The notes under the pieces are model-generated. The model did not search any database, was not told the DNA's origin, and worked only from the letters and a program-made list of their open reading frames with translations. A stretch of DNA of 64,000 nt from Pseudomonas weihenstephanensis (lineage in GTDB: Bacteria > Pseudomonadota > Gammaproteobacteria > Pseudomonadales > Pseudomonadaceae), in the NCBI RefSeq assembly GCF_001043055.1, contig NZ_JYLF01000006.1:1-64000 (forward strand), given 5' to 3'. A program made the translations under genes and the position numbers. Shown in pieces: positions 33,063 through 43,292 of this stretch. Positions within the stretch are counted from its first letter, which is position 1. Each line of letters opens with the position of its first letter.

Positions 33063-33869
33063 ATGTTGCATCTACGTTCGATTTATCGTTTCCCGCTCAA
33101 GTCCGGCCAGGGTGAGAGCCTGATGCAAGTGGGGTTGGACGCGTTGGGTGTGGTGGGTGATCGACGCTGGATGCTGGTGGACGAAGCCACCGGGCGTTTT
33201 TTGACCCAGCGCGCCGATCCAAAAATGAGCCAGCTCTCTGCGCTCTGGAACGCGAGCGGCGGGCTGACGCTCAGCACTGCGGGGACTGCGGCGCTGGATG
33301 TCGAGGTGCCGGATGCCAACACGGATCTGCGCGGCGTGACCATTTGGCGCGACACCCTGCGTGTGCCGGATGCTGGCGATGCCGCGGCCCGCTGGCTGAG
33401 TGCTTTTATCGAGCGCCCGGTGCGCCTGGTGCATGTGCCGCTTGAGCGTGCGCGCACCACTGAAGCCGGTTATGGGCGCGACGATGACAAGGTAGCCTTT
33501 GCGGACGGCTATCCATTGCTGCTGATCGGTCAGGCTTCGCTGGACGATATTTCGACCCGGCTCGGCCGACCTCTGGACATGCTGCGTTTTCGTCCCAATC
33601 TGGTGGTCGAAGGCAGCGAAGCCTTTGCCGAAGACGGCTGGAAGCGCATTCGTATTGGCGATGTCGAATTTCGTCTGGTCAAGTCGTGTTCGCGTTGCAT
33701 CCTCACCACCATCGATCCGCAAACCGGCGAGCGTGACGAGCAGCGCGAACCGTTGATGACCTTGATGAGCTACCGCAAACAGGAAGGCGGCACGATGTTC
33801 GGCCAGAACCTGGTGAACGACAGCAATGGGGTGCTGGAAGTGGGCATGCCGGTCACGGTGCTTGAATAA
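33063..33869 (+). CDS. MOSC domain protein (YcbX/mARC-like)
   Basis: The 268-residue protein has an N-terminal MOSC beta-barrel (HLRSIYRFPLKSGQGESL ... DRRWMLVDEATGRFLTQR) and a C-terminal MOSC domain with RFRPNLVVEGSEAFAED and the cysteine segment KSCSRCILTTIDPQTG, whose Cys is the probable molybdenum ligand. Family members such as YcbX reduce N-hydroxylated compounds with the molybdenum cofactor. It lacks the ferredoxin domain of E. coli YcbX, so it would need a separate electron donor. The molybdenum cofactor genes are 20 kb to the left. Confidence 0.88.
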   Translation: MLHLRSIYRFPLKSGQGESLMQVGLDALGVVGDRRWMLVDEATGRFLTQRADPKMSQLSALWNASGGLTLSTAGTAALDVEVPDANTDLRGVTIWRDTLRVPDAGDAAARWLSAFIERPVRLVHVPLERARTTEAGYGRDDDKVAFADGYPLLLIGQASLDDISTRLGRPLDMLRFRPNLVVEGSEAFAEDGWKRIRIGDVEFRLVKSCSRCILTTIDPQTGERDEQREPLMTLMSYRKQEGGTMFGQNLVNDSNGVLEVGMPVTVLE

Positions 33870-33870
33870 C

Positions 33871-33890
33871 GCGGTGCCCACAGGCACCGC
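33871..33890. terminator. Hairpin between convergent MOSC and slt genes
   Basis: GCGGTGCC (33871-33878) and GGCACCGC (33883-33890) form a perfect 8-bp stem with a CACA loop right after the MOSC stop. No T-run follows. A further GCGATC/GATCGC pairing and a REP-like CTCGCTCCTGTGGG block lie in the remaining bases up to slt, so this may be a decayed REP element acting as a bidirectional stop. Confidence 0.55.
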
Positions 33891-33947
33891 GATCACCGGG
33901 TGTGCGATCGCTGCGCAATTGGGCCTCGCTCCTGTGGGCTGTTTCGA

Positions 33948-35885
33948 TCACTGATCATCAAAATAGCGCTCGTGCCAGTCCACCAGTGGCTGTGGCACGT
34001 TGAGCTTCTGGCCGTAGATCACCGAGTAAGACAGCACGTTTTGCACGTATTGGCGGGTTTCATCGAATGGAATGCTTTCAATCCACACGTCAAAGCCCAG
34101 GTGGTTTGCGCCGCGCAGCCATTGGCGAACGCGCCCCGGCCCTGCGTTGTATGCCGCTGAAGCCAATACGCGGTTACCGTTGAACTGGCCGTGTACCTGG
34201 CTCAGGTAAGCCGCGCCCAACTGGATATTTTTGTCCGGGTTTAGCACTTGTTGCGGTGAGGCCAGCGGGATGCTGAATTTTTTGGCGGTCTCTTTGGCGG
34301 TGGCGGGCATTAATTGCATCAGGCCACTGGCGCCCACGCCTGAGCGGGCATCATCCATGAAGGCGCTTTCCTGGCGAGTGATGGCGAACACCCAACTGGA
34401 GTGCAAGCCACGCACCTTGGCTTCGCGCACCAGCGTGTCGCGGTGGGCCATCGGGAAGCGGATGTCCAGATCGTCCCAATACTTGGCCTGGCTGATGGTG
34501 CGAATCGCCGGAAAATACCACTTCAGGTCATAGGCCAACTTGGCTTGGGCCACCATTTCGTCACGGTTGAAGTGGCGGCTGACGTGATACCACTCACGTC
34601 GGCCATCCACGATTTGGCCGCGGTCATGGAACTCCAGCGCGCGCTGTACGCCCGGGGTATTGCGCACTTTGTTGATCAGTTGCGGGCTGAGTACCAGCGG
34701 TTTGTTATTGAGCTGGTAGGGGGTCTGTGCCCGATCTGCAGCCAGAAAACCGTAGAAATCACGCTCGCGGGCCACGCTCTTGAACAGCACCTGCGCTTGC
34801 GGGTTTTTTGGTTCGGCCAGTTCCAGGCTGCGGGCCTGCCAGTAGCGCCAGCGATTGCTGGTGGCCAGGTCTTCGGGGAGTTTGCGGGTCAACTGGTAGG
34901 CATCTTCCCAGCGTGCCAACCGCAACAGCAGACGCAGGCGCCATTCGGTGACGGTGTTGTCACGCAGCTCGGGGTCGTATTGGGTCATGATGTCCAGGCC
35001 ACGGCTGTCGTAGCGGCGGGCGAACGTCAGGCCAATTTCGCGCGCGATGGCGACTTTTTCGTCCCGCGAGAAATGCATGTTGGTGGCGTAGGTGTCGAGC
35101 AGTGCCGCGGCCTTTTCCGGGTCTTGGCGTGCCAGGCGGCGCAGTCCCAGACCGACAGCGTCAGACATGGCTTCACTGGCTGGCGTAAAGCGCGAAGGCT
35201 GGCTCAGGAGGTCGGGCTTTTGCGCCACTTCAATCATCAGTCGGGCTTGCGGGCCCAAGGTGTTGAGGCCATTGGCCAGCGTGTTGGCCAGCCCGTAATT
35301 GCGCGCCTCGGCCGCCAGTTTTACGCGCTGCCAGCGTTTTTGCTCGGTCAATTGGCCTTCGGCCGCCCATTGGCTGAACAACGCGTCGCATGCCGCCGGT
35401 TGGGCTTTGCCCACCAGCCACAGTTTTTCGGCGCTGGCATAGCCTTCTGCTTTTTGGTTATGGGCGAGCTGGTACTGGCCGTTGAGGCAGTCGAGTTCGG
35501 TGAAGTTGAGCTTGGAGTCGTAATACTTGGCAAACGTCGCCCAGTCACCGCGCTCGGCCAGCCAGCGCAGCCAACGCAGTTTCATCCAGTTGGCTTGAGG
35601 CAGATCGCCGTGTTGGGCCAGGAACTGTTCGATTTCGACATTGCTGGCGCCTTTAAGGCGGGCCGTCAGCTCGTCATAGGCCAGATAAGGCGTCAGCGGG
35701 TAGCTGCGCAGGGCGTCGGCATTGCGAAAGTAGGGGCCGGAGTCGCCTTTGGCCAAGGCGCGCTTGGCCTCGTCGTACAGTTGGCGTTGTTGGGTCAAGT
35801 CTGCGGCCTGTGCGGCCTGTGCGGCTTGCACGGCGCAGCTGGTGAGAAGCAGGCAGGATAAAAAGTTGAAGAGACGACTGCGCAT
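33948..35885 (-). CDS. slt: Soluble lytic murein transglycosylase
   Basis: From the ATG at 35885 (MRSRLFNFLSCLLL) the protein is 645 residues. A signal peptide (about 1-28) leads to a long superhelical U-domain, an L-domain and a C-terminal goose-lysozyme-like SLT domain with FAITRQESAFM (catalytic E506), GVGASGLMQLMPATA and AYNAGPGRVRQWLRG. It cleaves peptidoglycan glycan strands to 1,6-anhydro products in the periplasm. The signal peptide contains LTSC, which resembles a lipobox, and a short tandem AQA repeat, so a membrane-lipoprotein form cannot be excluded. It is divergent from uup. Confidence 0.93.
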   Translation of the reverse strand: MRSRLFNFLSCLLLTSCAVQAAQAAQAADLTQQRQLYDEAKRALAKGDSGPYFRNADALRSYPLTPYLAYDELTARLKGASNVEIEQFLAQHGDLPQANWMKLRWLRWLAERGDWATFAKYYDSKLNFTELDCLNGQYQLAHNQKAEGYASAEKLWLVGKAQPAACDALFSQWAAEGQLTEQKRWQRVKLAAEARNYGLANTLANGLNTLGPQARLMIEVAQKPDLLSQPSRFTPASEAMSDAVGLGLRRLARQDPEKAAALLDTYATNMHFSRDEKVAIAREIGLTFARRYDSRGLDIMTQYDPELRDNTVTEWRLRLLLRLARWEDAYQLTRKLPEDLATSNRWRYWQARSLELAEPKNPQAQVLFKSVARERDFYGFLAADRAQTPYQLNNKPLVLSPQLINKVRNTPGVQRALEFHDRGQIVDGRREWYHVSRHFNRDEMVAQAKLAYDLKWYFPAIRTISQAKYWDDLDIRFPMAHRDTLVREAKVRGLHSSWVFAITRQESAFMDDARSGVGASGLMQLMPATAKETAKKFSIPLASPQQVLNPDKNIQLGAAYLSQVHGQFNGNRVLASAAYNAGPGRVRQWLRGANHLGFDVWIESIPFDETRQYVQNVLSYSVIYGQKLNVPQPLVDWHERYFDDQ

Positions 35886-36101
35886 GTGGCTTCCGTACAG
35901 ATAAAAAACGTGGCAAGTGCAGGGGGCGCCCGGCACTGATAGCGTCGTAGCTTAGCCTTTTGCCAGTCGCGCGTGAAAGCCTTGCCGGTCAATCGGCGAA
36001 ACTTGCTACTAAATGGAGGCAAGCGGGGCCTGAACAATAAATAGCCGGCCGCCTTAGGGCGCAAATCAGGTAGAATGCGCGCCCAGTTTTTGGAGAAACT
36101 C

Positions 36102-38015
36102 ATGACCCTGCTCAAATTCAGCGATGTGTCCCTTGCTTTCGGCTCTACGCCGTTGTTGGACAAGGTGTCCTGGCAGATCGCCCGTGGAGAGCGGGTGTGC
36201 ATCATCGGCCGCAACGGCACCGGCAAGTCCAGCATGATGAAGCTGGTAAAAGGTGATCAAAAGCCCGACGACGGCTCTGTTTGGCGCGCACCCGGCCTCA
36301 AGATTGGCGAATTGCCGCAAGAGTTGCCGGTAGCCGACGGGCGGACTGTGTTCGACGTGGTCGCCGAAGGTCTGGACGGTGTGGGTGAGCTGCTTGCTCA
36401 GTACCATCACCTGAGCCAGAACATCGTGACCGATGCCGACCTGGACAAGCTGATGCACGTCCAGCAAGACCTCGAAGCCCGTGACGGCTGGCGCTTGCAG
36501 CAATTGGTAGACAGCACCCTGAGCCGTCTGCAATTGCCTGCTGACAAGACCCTCGCTGAGTTGTCCGGCGGCTGGCGTCGTCGTGTTCTGTTGGCGCAAG
36601 CACTGGTGTCCGAACCGGATCTGCTGCTGCTCGACGAACCGACCAACCACTTGGACATCGGCGCAATCGCCTGGCTGGAAGAGGCCCTCAAGGACTTCCA
36701 GGGCGCAGTTCTGTTTATTACCCACGACCGTTCATTCCTGCAAAATCTGGCCACCCGGATTCTGGAGCTGGACCGTGGCGGCCTGATCGACTGGAACGGC
36801 GACTACGCCAGCTTCCTGGTCCACAAAGAAGCCACTCTGGCGGCTGAAGAAACGGCCAACGCGCTGTTCGACAAGCGTCTGGCGCAAGAAGAAGTATGGA
36901 TTCGCCAAGGCATCAAGGCGCGCCGTACCCGTAACGAAGGCCGTGTTCGCGCCCTCAAGGCGCTGCGTGTTGAACGCAGCGAGCGTCGTGAACGCACCGG
37001 TAAGGCCAACATTCTGCTGGATACGGCTGACAAGTCCGGCAAGCAAGTGATGGTCCTCGAAAACGTCAGCTTCGCGCACCCGGACGGTCCGTTCCTGATC
37101 AAGGACTTCTCGATGGTGTTGCAGCGCGGCGACCGCATCGGTCTGCTGGGCGCCAACGGTACGGGCAAAACCACACTGCTGAAGCTGATGCTCAGCGGTT
37201 TGCAGCCTACCAGCGGCAAGATTGAGGAAGGCACGCGCATTGACGTGGCCTACTTCGACCAGTTGCGTCACCAGTTGGACCTGGAAAAAACCGTCATCGA
37301 CAACGTGGCTGAAGGCCGCGATTTTATCGACATTGACGGTCAAAGCCGCCACGTCCTCAGCTACTTGGGTGACTTCCTGTTCAGCCCGCAGCGTGCCCGC
37401 ACGCCGGTCAAGGCGCTGTCGGGTGGTGAGCGTGCACGTCTGTTGCTGGCCAAACTGTTCAGCAAACCGGCGAACTTGCTGGTACTCGATGAGCCAACCA
37501 ACGACCTTGACGTCGAAACGCTTGAGCTGCTGGAAGAGGTGCTGTTGACCTTCCAGGGCACTGTGTTGATGGTCAGTCACGACCGGGCATTCCTCGACAA
37601 CGTGGTCACCAGCACCTTGGTCTTTGAAGGTGAAGGCAAGGTTCGCGAATACGTGGGCGGTTACCAGGACTGGCTGCGTCAAGGCGGCTCGCCGCGTCTG
37701 TTGGGCGTGACCGAGAGCAAGTCGGGCAAAGCGGATTTGAACTCGGCGGTGGTCACTCCGGCTGCGGCGCCAGCAGCGGCGGCACCTGCACCGGCGAAAA
37801 AGAAGCTGAGCTACAAGTTGCAGCGCGAGCTGGAAGCGTTGCCAGGCCAAATCGATGCTAAAGAGCAGGCCATTGCTGGCGTGGAGGCAGAAATGGCTGA
37901 CGCGGCGTTTTATCAGCGTCCAGCGGCTGAAACGGCGCAAGTGATTGCCAAGCTTGAAGCCTTGCAGGCTGAACTTGAGCAGTTGGTTGAGCGTTGGGCT
38001 GAGCTGGATGCCTGA
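36102..38015 (+). CDS. uup: ABC-F ATPase Uup
   Basis: The 637-residue protein from the ATG at 36102 (MTLLKFSDVSLAFG, TGGAG upstream) has two ABC domains. The Walker A motifs are GRNGTGKS and GANGTGKT, the signatures LSGGWRRR and LSGGERARLL, and Walker B LLLDEPTN and LVLDEPTN; there is no membrane domain. An Ala/Pro-rich linker (about 555-575) leads to a C-terminal coiled coil that binds DNA in E. coli Uup. The family works on ribosomes and affects transposon precise excision. An upstream in-frame ATG at 36075 lacks a ribosome site. Confidence 0.92.
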   Translation: MTLLKFSDVSLAFGSTPLLDKVSWQIARGERVCIIGRNGTGKSSMMKLVKGDQKPDDGSVWRAPGLKIGELPQELPVADGRTVFDVVAEGLDGVGELLAQYHHLSQNIVTDADLDKLMHVQQDLEARDGWRLQQLVDSTLSRLQLPADKTLAELSGGWRRRVLLAQALVSEPDLLLLDEPTNHLDIGAIAWLEEALKDFQGAVLFITHDRSFLQNLATRILELDRGGLIDWNGDYASFLVHKEATLAAEETANALFDKRLAQEEVWIRQGIKARRTRNEGRVRALKALRVERSERRERTGKANILLDTADKSGKQVMVLENVSFAHPDGPFLIKDFSMVLQRGDRIGLLGANGTGKTTLLKLMLSGLQPTSGKIEEGTRIDVAYFDQLRHQLDLEKTVIDNVAEGRDFIDIDGQSRHVLSYLGDFLFSPQRARTPVKALSGGERARLLLAKLFSKPANLLVLDEPTNDLDVETLELLEEVLLTFQGTVLMVSHDRAFLDNVVTSTLVFEGEGKVREYVGGYQDWLRQGGSPRLLGVTESKSGKADLNSAVVTPAAAPAAAAPAPAKKKLSYKLQRELEALPGQIDAKEQAIAGVEAEMADAAFYQRPAAETAQVIAKLEALQAELEQLVERWAELDA

Positions 38016-38034
38016 TTGAGCGGTTGCTGAACTG

Positions 38035-38074
38035 AAAAAGCCCGGCCTTTCTCTTCGAGGGGCCGGGCTTTTTT
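38035..38074. terminator. Bidirectional rho-independent terminator after uup
   Basis: AAAAAGCCCGGCC (38035-38047) pairs with GGCCGGGCTTTTT (38061-38073) around a 13-base loop, with T-tracts readable in both directions. It separates convergent uup and the universal stress gene. Confidence 0.95.
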
Positions 38075-38090
38075 GTGGTTGGGCGCTGCC

Positions 38091-38546
38091 TTAATTCGTT
38101 TGTTTCAGGGTCACGGCCAAGACATCGCAGGGCGCATCATGCAACACGTCGTTAGCGGTGGAACCCAGTAGCAGCGCCAAACCGTGGCGGCCGTGGCTAC
38201 CGACCACGATCAAATCGCAGCCGTGTTCTTTGGCAAAGCCGTGGATTTCATGGCGCGGCTGGCCATATTTTAGCTTGCAGTTGTCTTTGGACAGTTGCGG
38301 GTACATGTCGATCAGGCGTTCCAGACGCTGATTGGCTTGCTCAAACTGCTGTTGCTGCAACTGGGACAGGTCCATTGGCACATCGCCGCCGAAGGCCATG
38401 GCCATGGGTTCAACGATATGAATCAGTGACAGCTTGGCGCCATTGGCCGCCGCACTGGCGCTGGCCCGATAGATCACCGGGTCGCATTCGTCAGTCAGGT
38501 CGACAGCAACCAGAATATGCGAGTAGGGCTTGGGTGGTGTGGGCAT
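38091..38546 (-). CDS. Universal stress protein (UspA family)
   Basis: The 151-residue cytoplasmic protein has the Usp alpha/beta fold with SHILVAVDLTDECDPVI at the N-terminus and the ATP-binding G-x2-G-x9-GS pattern in VVGSHGRHGLALLLGSTAND. An insert rich in Gln (LSQLQQQQFEQANQRLERL, about 58-76) replaces the usual short loop. The ATG has an AGGAG ribosome site. Usp proteins are induced under growth arrest and anaerobiosis; the exact role is unknown. Confidence 0.93.
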   Translation of the reverse strand: MPTPPKPYSHILVAVDLTDECDPVIYRASASAAANGAKLSLIHIVEPMAMAFGGDVPMDLSQLQQQQFEQANQRLERLIDMYPQLSKDNCKLKYGQPRHEIHGFAKEHGCDLIVVGSHGRHGLALLLGSTANDVLHDAPCDVLAVTLKQTN

Positions 38547-38652
38547 GTGGGGCGCTCCTGTAAAGGGTCATTGAGAGTGAGTATGGCTCTTTTGCACAGC
38601 CTGGGTTCACGTCAGGGTTAACGCGTTAATTGAAGCTAATGAGAGTACACAT

Positions 38653-39090
38653 ATGACGGTATGGATAGTGGTGTCAATTCTGGCACTGGTTTTGAGCCCG
38701 CTGGCGTGGCTGCGACCCTCGCGCCGCCAGAGTGGGCGCATGGCCTTGCGCATGGAGGCCCGACGCATGGGGCTTGCCATGCAACTGACCCCTCAGGAAT
38801 GGCCGCACTGGCTTGAACCTGAACCGCCGGGTTCATGCGCACAATTTCATCGTCCGCGTCGCAGCACTAAGCCTGATGTGTGGTGCTATTGGCAATCTGC
38901 GCCGCGAATGTGGGTCAATCAATGGCGTGAAGAATGCGTCGATGAGCGCCTGCTGGCGCAATTTCGAAAGCTGCCTGCGAACGTCTACAAGGTCGAGGCC
39001 AGCACCCAAATGATCGCGTTGTATTGGGGTGAGAAGGGTGAGCCTGAGGTGTTGGTCGCCATAGACGAAACACTTAAAGCATTGGCGTAG
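38653..39090 (+). CDS. Conserved small membrane-anchored protein of unknown function
   Basis: The 145-residue protein has one N-terminal membrane helix (about 3-20, VWIVVSILALVLSPLAWL) followed by an Arg-rich cytoplasmic segment (RPSRRQSGRMALRMEARR) and a Trp-rich globular part (VWCYWQSAPRMWVNQWREE). I do not recognise a named family. It lies upstream of fadB in the same direction but is separated by 413 bases, so it is probably its own unit. Confidence 0.65.
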   Translation: MTVWIVVSILALVLSPLAWLRPSRRQSGRMALRMEARRMGLAMQLTPQEWPHWLEPEPPGSCAQFHRPRRSTKPDVWCYWQSAPRMWVNQWREECVDERLLAQFRKLPANVYKVEASTQMIALYWGEKGEPEVLVAIDETLKALA

Positions 39091-39503
39091 CCGTTGCCGT
39101 GGGCGCCGTTCGATTACTCGGCGCCCGTAAACCGAATGACGGTGGGGCAGCCTCAAACATGGGCTTGAAGGGGGGTGCGACGGCCTCGCCGCCGGACACC
39201 GGCGTGCATGATGCGTTAAAGGCTACAGTTGCAGACGATCCGGCATTTAGACGCAAGGTCGTTTTGTCATCGTTGTTTTGGACAATTGACAATCGATCGC
39301 TTTTCCGTGAAGGTGTCGACACCCAAATCAAACGGGCGTATGAATCGAGCGTTTGCCGTGCAGGCAGCGTTTGCATAACCCCGAATATCGCGTCGGCGGG
39401 TGTGCCAGGTGGATTGGCGTGAGCATTGACGGTGTCGTCATTGCCAGCCAGACGCTAGCGTGCGACGTGTACTGTTCAGCTTCCATATCCTGGAGATCAG
39501 TTG
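39091..39503 (+). promoter_or_regulatory. Region upstream of fadBA
   Basis: This 413-base stretch has overlapping ORFs on both strands but none with family similarity. GGGCGCC (39101-39107) and GGCGCCC (39120-39126) form a hairpin right after the preceding gene, a possible weak terminator. A perfect 12-bp palindrome GGTGTCGACACC lies at 39312-39323, about 180 bases before fadB. I see no clear PsrA-type box or sigma-70 promoter. Confidence 0.4.
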
Positions 39504-41651
39504 ATGATTTACGAAGGTAAAGCCATCACGGTTACGGCTCTTGAAAGTGGCATCGTCGAACTGAAGTTCGACCTCAAGGGTGAGTCCGTCAACAAGTTCA
39601 ACCGTCTAACCCTGAACGAATTGCGTCAGGCGGTAGATGCGATCAAGGCAGATGCTTCGGTCAAGGGCGTTATTGTTTCCAGCGGCAAAGACGTGTTCAT
39701 CGTCGGCGCGGACATCACCGAATTCGTCGAAAACTTCAAGCTGCCGGATGCCGAGCTGATCGCGGGCAACCTGCAAGCCAACAAAATCTTCAGTGACTTC
39801 GAAGACCTCAACGTTCCAACTGTAGCGGCTATTAACGGCATTGCACTGGGCGGTGGTCTGGAAATGTGCCTGGCAGCGGACTTCCGCGTCATGGCCGACA
39901 GCGCCAAAATCGGCCTGCCAGAAGTCAAACTGGGCATCTACCCAGGCTTTGGCGGCACCGTTCGTCTGCCGCGCCTGATTGGCGTTGATAACGCCGTTGA
40001 GTGGATTGCCTCGGGCAAAGAAAACCGTGCTGAAGATGCGCTGAAAGTCAGTGCCGTTGATGCGGTGGTTGCACCGGCCCAACTGGCGGCAGCTGCGCTG
40101 GACCTGATCAAGCGTGCTATCAGTGGCGAGCTGGACTACAAGGCCAAGCGTCAGCCGAAACTTGAAAAGCTCAAGCTGAACGCAATCGAACAAATGATGG
40201 CATTTGAAACCGCCAAAGGTTTTGTGGCAGGTCAAGCCGGCCCGAACTACCCGGCCCCGGTCGAAGCCATCAAAACCATCCAGAAAGCGGCGAACTTCGG
40301 TCGCGACAAGGCGCTGGAAGTGGAAGCTACCGGTTTTGCCAAGTTGGCCAAGACCTCCGCTTCGCAATGCCTGATCGGGCTGTTCCTGAACGATCAGGAA
40401 CTGAAGAAAAAAGCCAAGATCTACGACAAGATCGCCAAAGACGTGAAGCAGGCTGCCGTGCTCGGCGCAGGCATCATGGGTGGCGGTATTGCCTATCAGT
40501 CGGCCTCCAAAGGTACGCCGATCCTGATGAAAGACATCAACGAGCACGGTATCGAGCAGGGCCTGGCGGAAGCCGCCAAGCTGCTGGTTGGCCGCGTTGA
40601 TAAAGGTCGTATGACCCCGGCGAAAATGGCTGAAGTGCTCAACGGCATTCGTCCTACGCTGTCGTACGGTGATTTCGGTCACGTAGACCTGGTGGTCGAA
40701 GCCGTTGTCGAGAACCCGAAGGTCAAGCAAGCGGTATTGGCTGAAGTGGAAAACCACGTCAAGGACGATGCCATCCTGGCGTCCAACACCTCGACCATTT
40801 CCATCAGCCTGTTGGCCAAAGCCCTCAAGCGCCCGGAAAACTTCGTCGGTATGCACTTCTTCAACCCGGTGCACATGATGCCGCTGGTGGAAGTGATTCG
40901 TGGCGAGAAGTCCAGCGATCTGGCGGTTGCAACCACGGTTGCTTATGCCAAGAAAATGGGCAAGAACCCGATTGTGGTTAACGATTGCCCAGGTTTTCTG
41001 GTCAACCGCGTACTGTTCCCGTACTTCGGCGGTTTCGCCAAGCTGGTGAGTGCAGGCGTTGATTTTGTGCGCATCGACAAAGTCATGGAAAAATTCGGCT
41101 GGCCAATGGGCCCGGCGTACCTGATGGACGTGGTCGGCATCGACACCGGTCACCACGGTCGTGATGTGATGGCTGAAGGCTTCCCGGACCGTATGAAAGA
41201 TGATCGTCGCTCAGCGATCGACGCGCTGTACGAAGCCAAGCGTCTGGGCCAGAAAAACGGTAAGGGTTTCTACGCTTACGAGGCTGACAAGCGCGGCAAG
41301 CAGAAGAAAGTGGTGGATTCGAGCGTACTTGAAGTGCTCAAACCGATCGTTTACGAACAGCGCGAAGTGACTGACGAAGACATCATCAACTGGATGATGA
41401 TCCCGCTGTGCCTCGAAACCGTACGCTGCCTGGAAGACGGCATCGTAGAAACCGCAGCCGAGGCCGACATGGGCCTGGTCTACGGCATCGGTTTCCCTCC
41501 GTTCCGTGGCGGCGCCCTGCGCTACATCGATTCGGTCGGTGTAGCAGCGTTCGTGGCCCTGGCTGATCAGTACGCTGAACTGGGCGCGCTGTACCACCCG
41601 ACGGCGAAGCTGCGTGAAATGGCTAAAAACGGCCAGAGCTTCTTCGGTTAA
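39504..41651 (+). CDS. fadB: Fatty-acid oxidation complex alpha subunit FadB
   Basis: The 715-residue multifunctional enzyme, the length of the P. fragi alpha subunit, starts at the ATG at 39504 with TGGAG upstream. The N-terminal enoyl-CoA hydratase/isomerase domain (1-190) shows [18 protein letters not shown] and [15 protein letters not shown] with its two catalytic glutamates. The 3-hydroxyacyl-CoA dehydrogenase part (about 310-620) has the NAD loop GAGIMGGG from residue 321 and [18 protein letters not shown] with the catalytic His. It hydrates and oxidises fatty acyl-CoA intermediates and assembles as alpha2-beta2 with FadA. Confidence 0.97.
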   Translation: MIYEGKAITVTALESGIVELKFDLKGESVNKFNRLTLNELRQAVDAIKADASVKGVIVSSGKDVFIVGADITEFVENFKLPDAELIAGNLQANKIFSDFEDLNVPTVAAINGIALGGGLEMCLAADFRVMADSAKIGLPEVKLGIYPGFGGTVRLPRLIGVDNAVEWIASGKENRAEDALKVSAVDAVVAPAQLAAAALDLIKRAISGELDYKAKRQPKLEKLKLNAIEQMMAFETAKGFVAGQAGPNYPAPVEAIKTIQKAANFGRDKALEVEATGFAKLAKTSASQCLIGLFLNDQELKKKAKIYDKIAKDVKQAAVLGAGIMGGGIAYQSASKGTPILMKDINEHGIEQGLAEAAKLLVGRVDKGRMTPAKMAEVLNGIRPTLSYGDFGHVDLVVEAVVENPKVKQAVLAEVENHVKDDAILASNTSTISISLLAKALKRPENFVGMHFFNPVHMMPLVEVIRGEKSSDLAVATTVAYAKKMGKNPIVVNDCPGFLVNRVLFPYFGGFAKLVSAGVDFVRIDKVMEKFGWPMGPAYLMDVVGIDTGHHGRDVMAEGFPDRMKDDRRSAIDALYEAKRLGQKNGKGFYAYEADKRGKQKKVVDSSVLEVLKPIVYEQREVTDEDIINWMMIPLCLETVRCLEDGIVETAAEADMGLVYGIGFPPFRGGALRYIDSVGVAAFVALADQYAELGALYHPTAKLREMAKNGQSFFG

Positions 41652-41663
41652 GCGCCCCATTAG

Positions 41664-42854
<1,191 letters not shown>

Positions 42855-42872
42855 GCGTTACGTTGATAGAAG

Positions 42873-42900
42873 CCGGGGCCAAGTGCCCCGGTTTTTGTTT
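42873..42900 (+). terminator. Rho-independent terminator of fadBA
   Basis: CCGGGGC (42873-42879) pairs with GCCCCGG (42885-42891) around a five-base loop and is followed by a long T-rich tract. Confidence 0.95.
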
Positions 42901-42941
42901 TTTAGGTGTTTTTATTTTTTTTATTTGCAAGGTGCCGCAAC

Positions 42942-43178
42942 ATGCCGCTACAACCTGGGCTCTATCAGCATTACAAAGGGCCGCAGTATCGGGTATTCAA
43001 TGTGGCTCGCCATTCTGAAACCGAAGAGGACGTGGTGTTCTACCAGGCCCTGTATGGTGAATACGGTTTTTGGGTACGCCCGCTGAGCATGTTTTTGCAG
43101 ACGGTCACGGTGGACGGCATACAAGTGCCGCGCTTTGCCTTGATCCAGGCTGAACCGAGCCTTTTTTCCCGGCCATAA
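42942..43178 (+). CDS. DUF1653 family protein
   Basis: This 78-residue protein starts MPLQPGLYQHYKGPQYRVFNV with the DUF1653 core HSETEEDVVFYQALYGEYGFWVRP. The ATG at 42942 has AAGG upstream; longer upstream frames run into the fadA terminator tail. DUF1653 proteins are small beta-rich proteins with no established function; the gene is usually found in this place between fadA and topA in Pseudomonas. Confidence 0.88.
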   Translation: MPLQPGLYQHYKGPQYRVFNVARHSETEEDVVFYQALYGEYGFWVRPLSMFLQTVTVDGIQVPRFALIQAEPSLFSRP

Positions 43179-43203
43179 GGCGACGTCGCGCAGCACCCTG
43201 CGC

Positions 43204-43232
43204 TTGACCTCATCTTGTTGCCACTATATATA
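43204..43232 (+). promoter_or_regulatory. Sigma-70 promoter of topA
   Basis: TTGACC at 43204-43209, a 17-base spacer and TATATA at 43227-43232. Transcription would start near 43239, about 54 bases before the topA ATG. The AT-rich/GC-rich step just after the -10 is typical of supercoiling-sensitive promoters, which would suit topA. Confidence 0.75.
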
Positions 43233-43292
43233 GCGGTGCCGCGTCAGGCGCGAACCGCCTTTCACTTCTAGAATTCAGGAACTTTCTGATCC

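Noticed and set aside
34401..35861. 486-codon frame antisense to slt
   Set aside because: Low-complexity composition, no motif, opposite a certain gene.
39329..39355. CAAAC ... GTTTG as a PsrA box before fadB
   Set aside because: The half sites are 17 bases apart; PsrA boxes have 2-4.
39074..39422. Overlapping ORFs of about 100 codons on both strands upstream of fadB
   Set aside because: No similarity, no ribosome site and they overlap each other; treated as non-coding.
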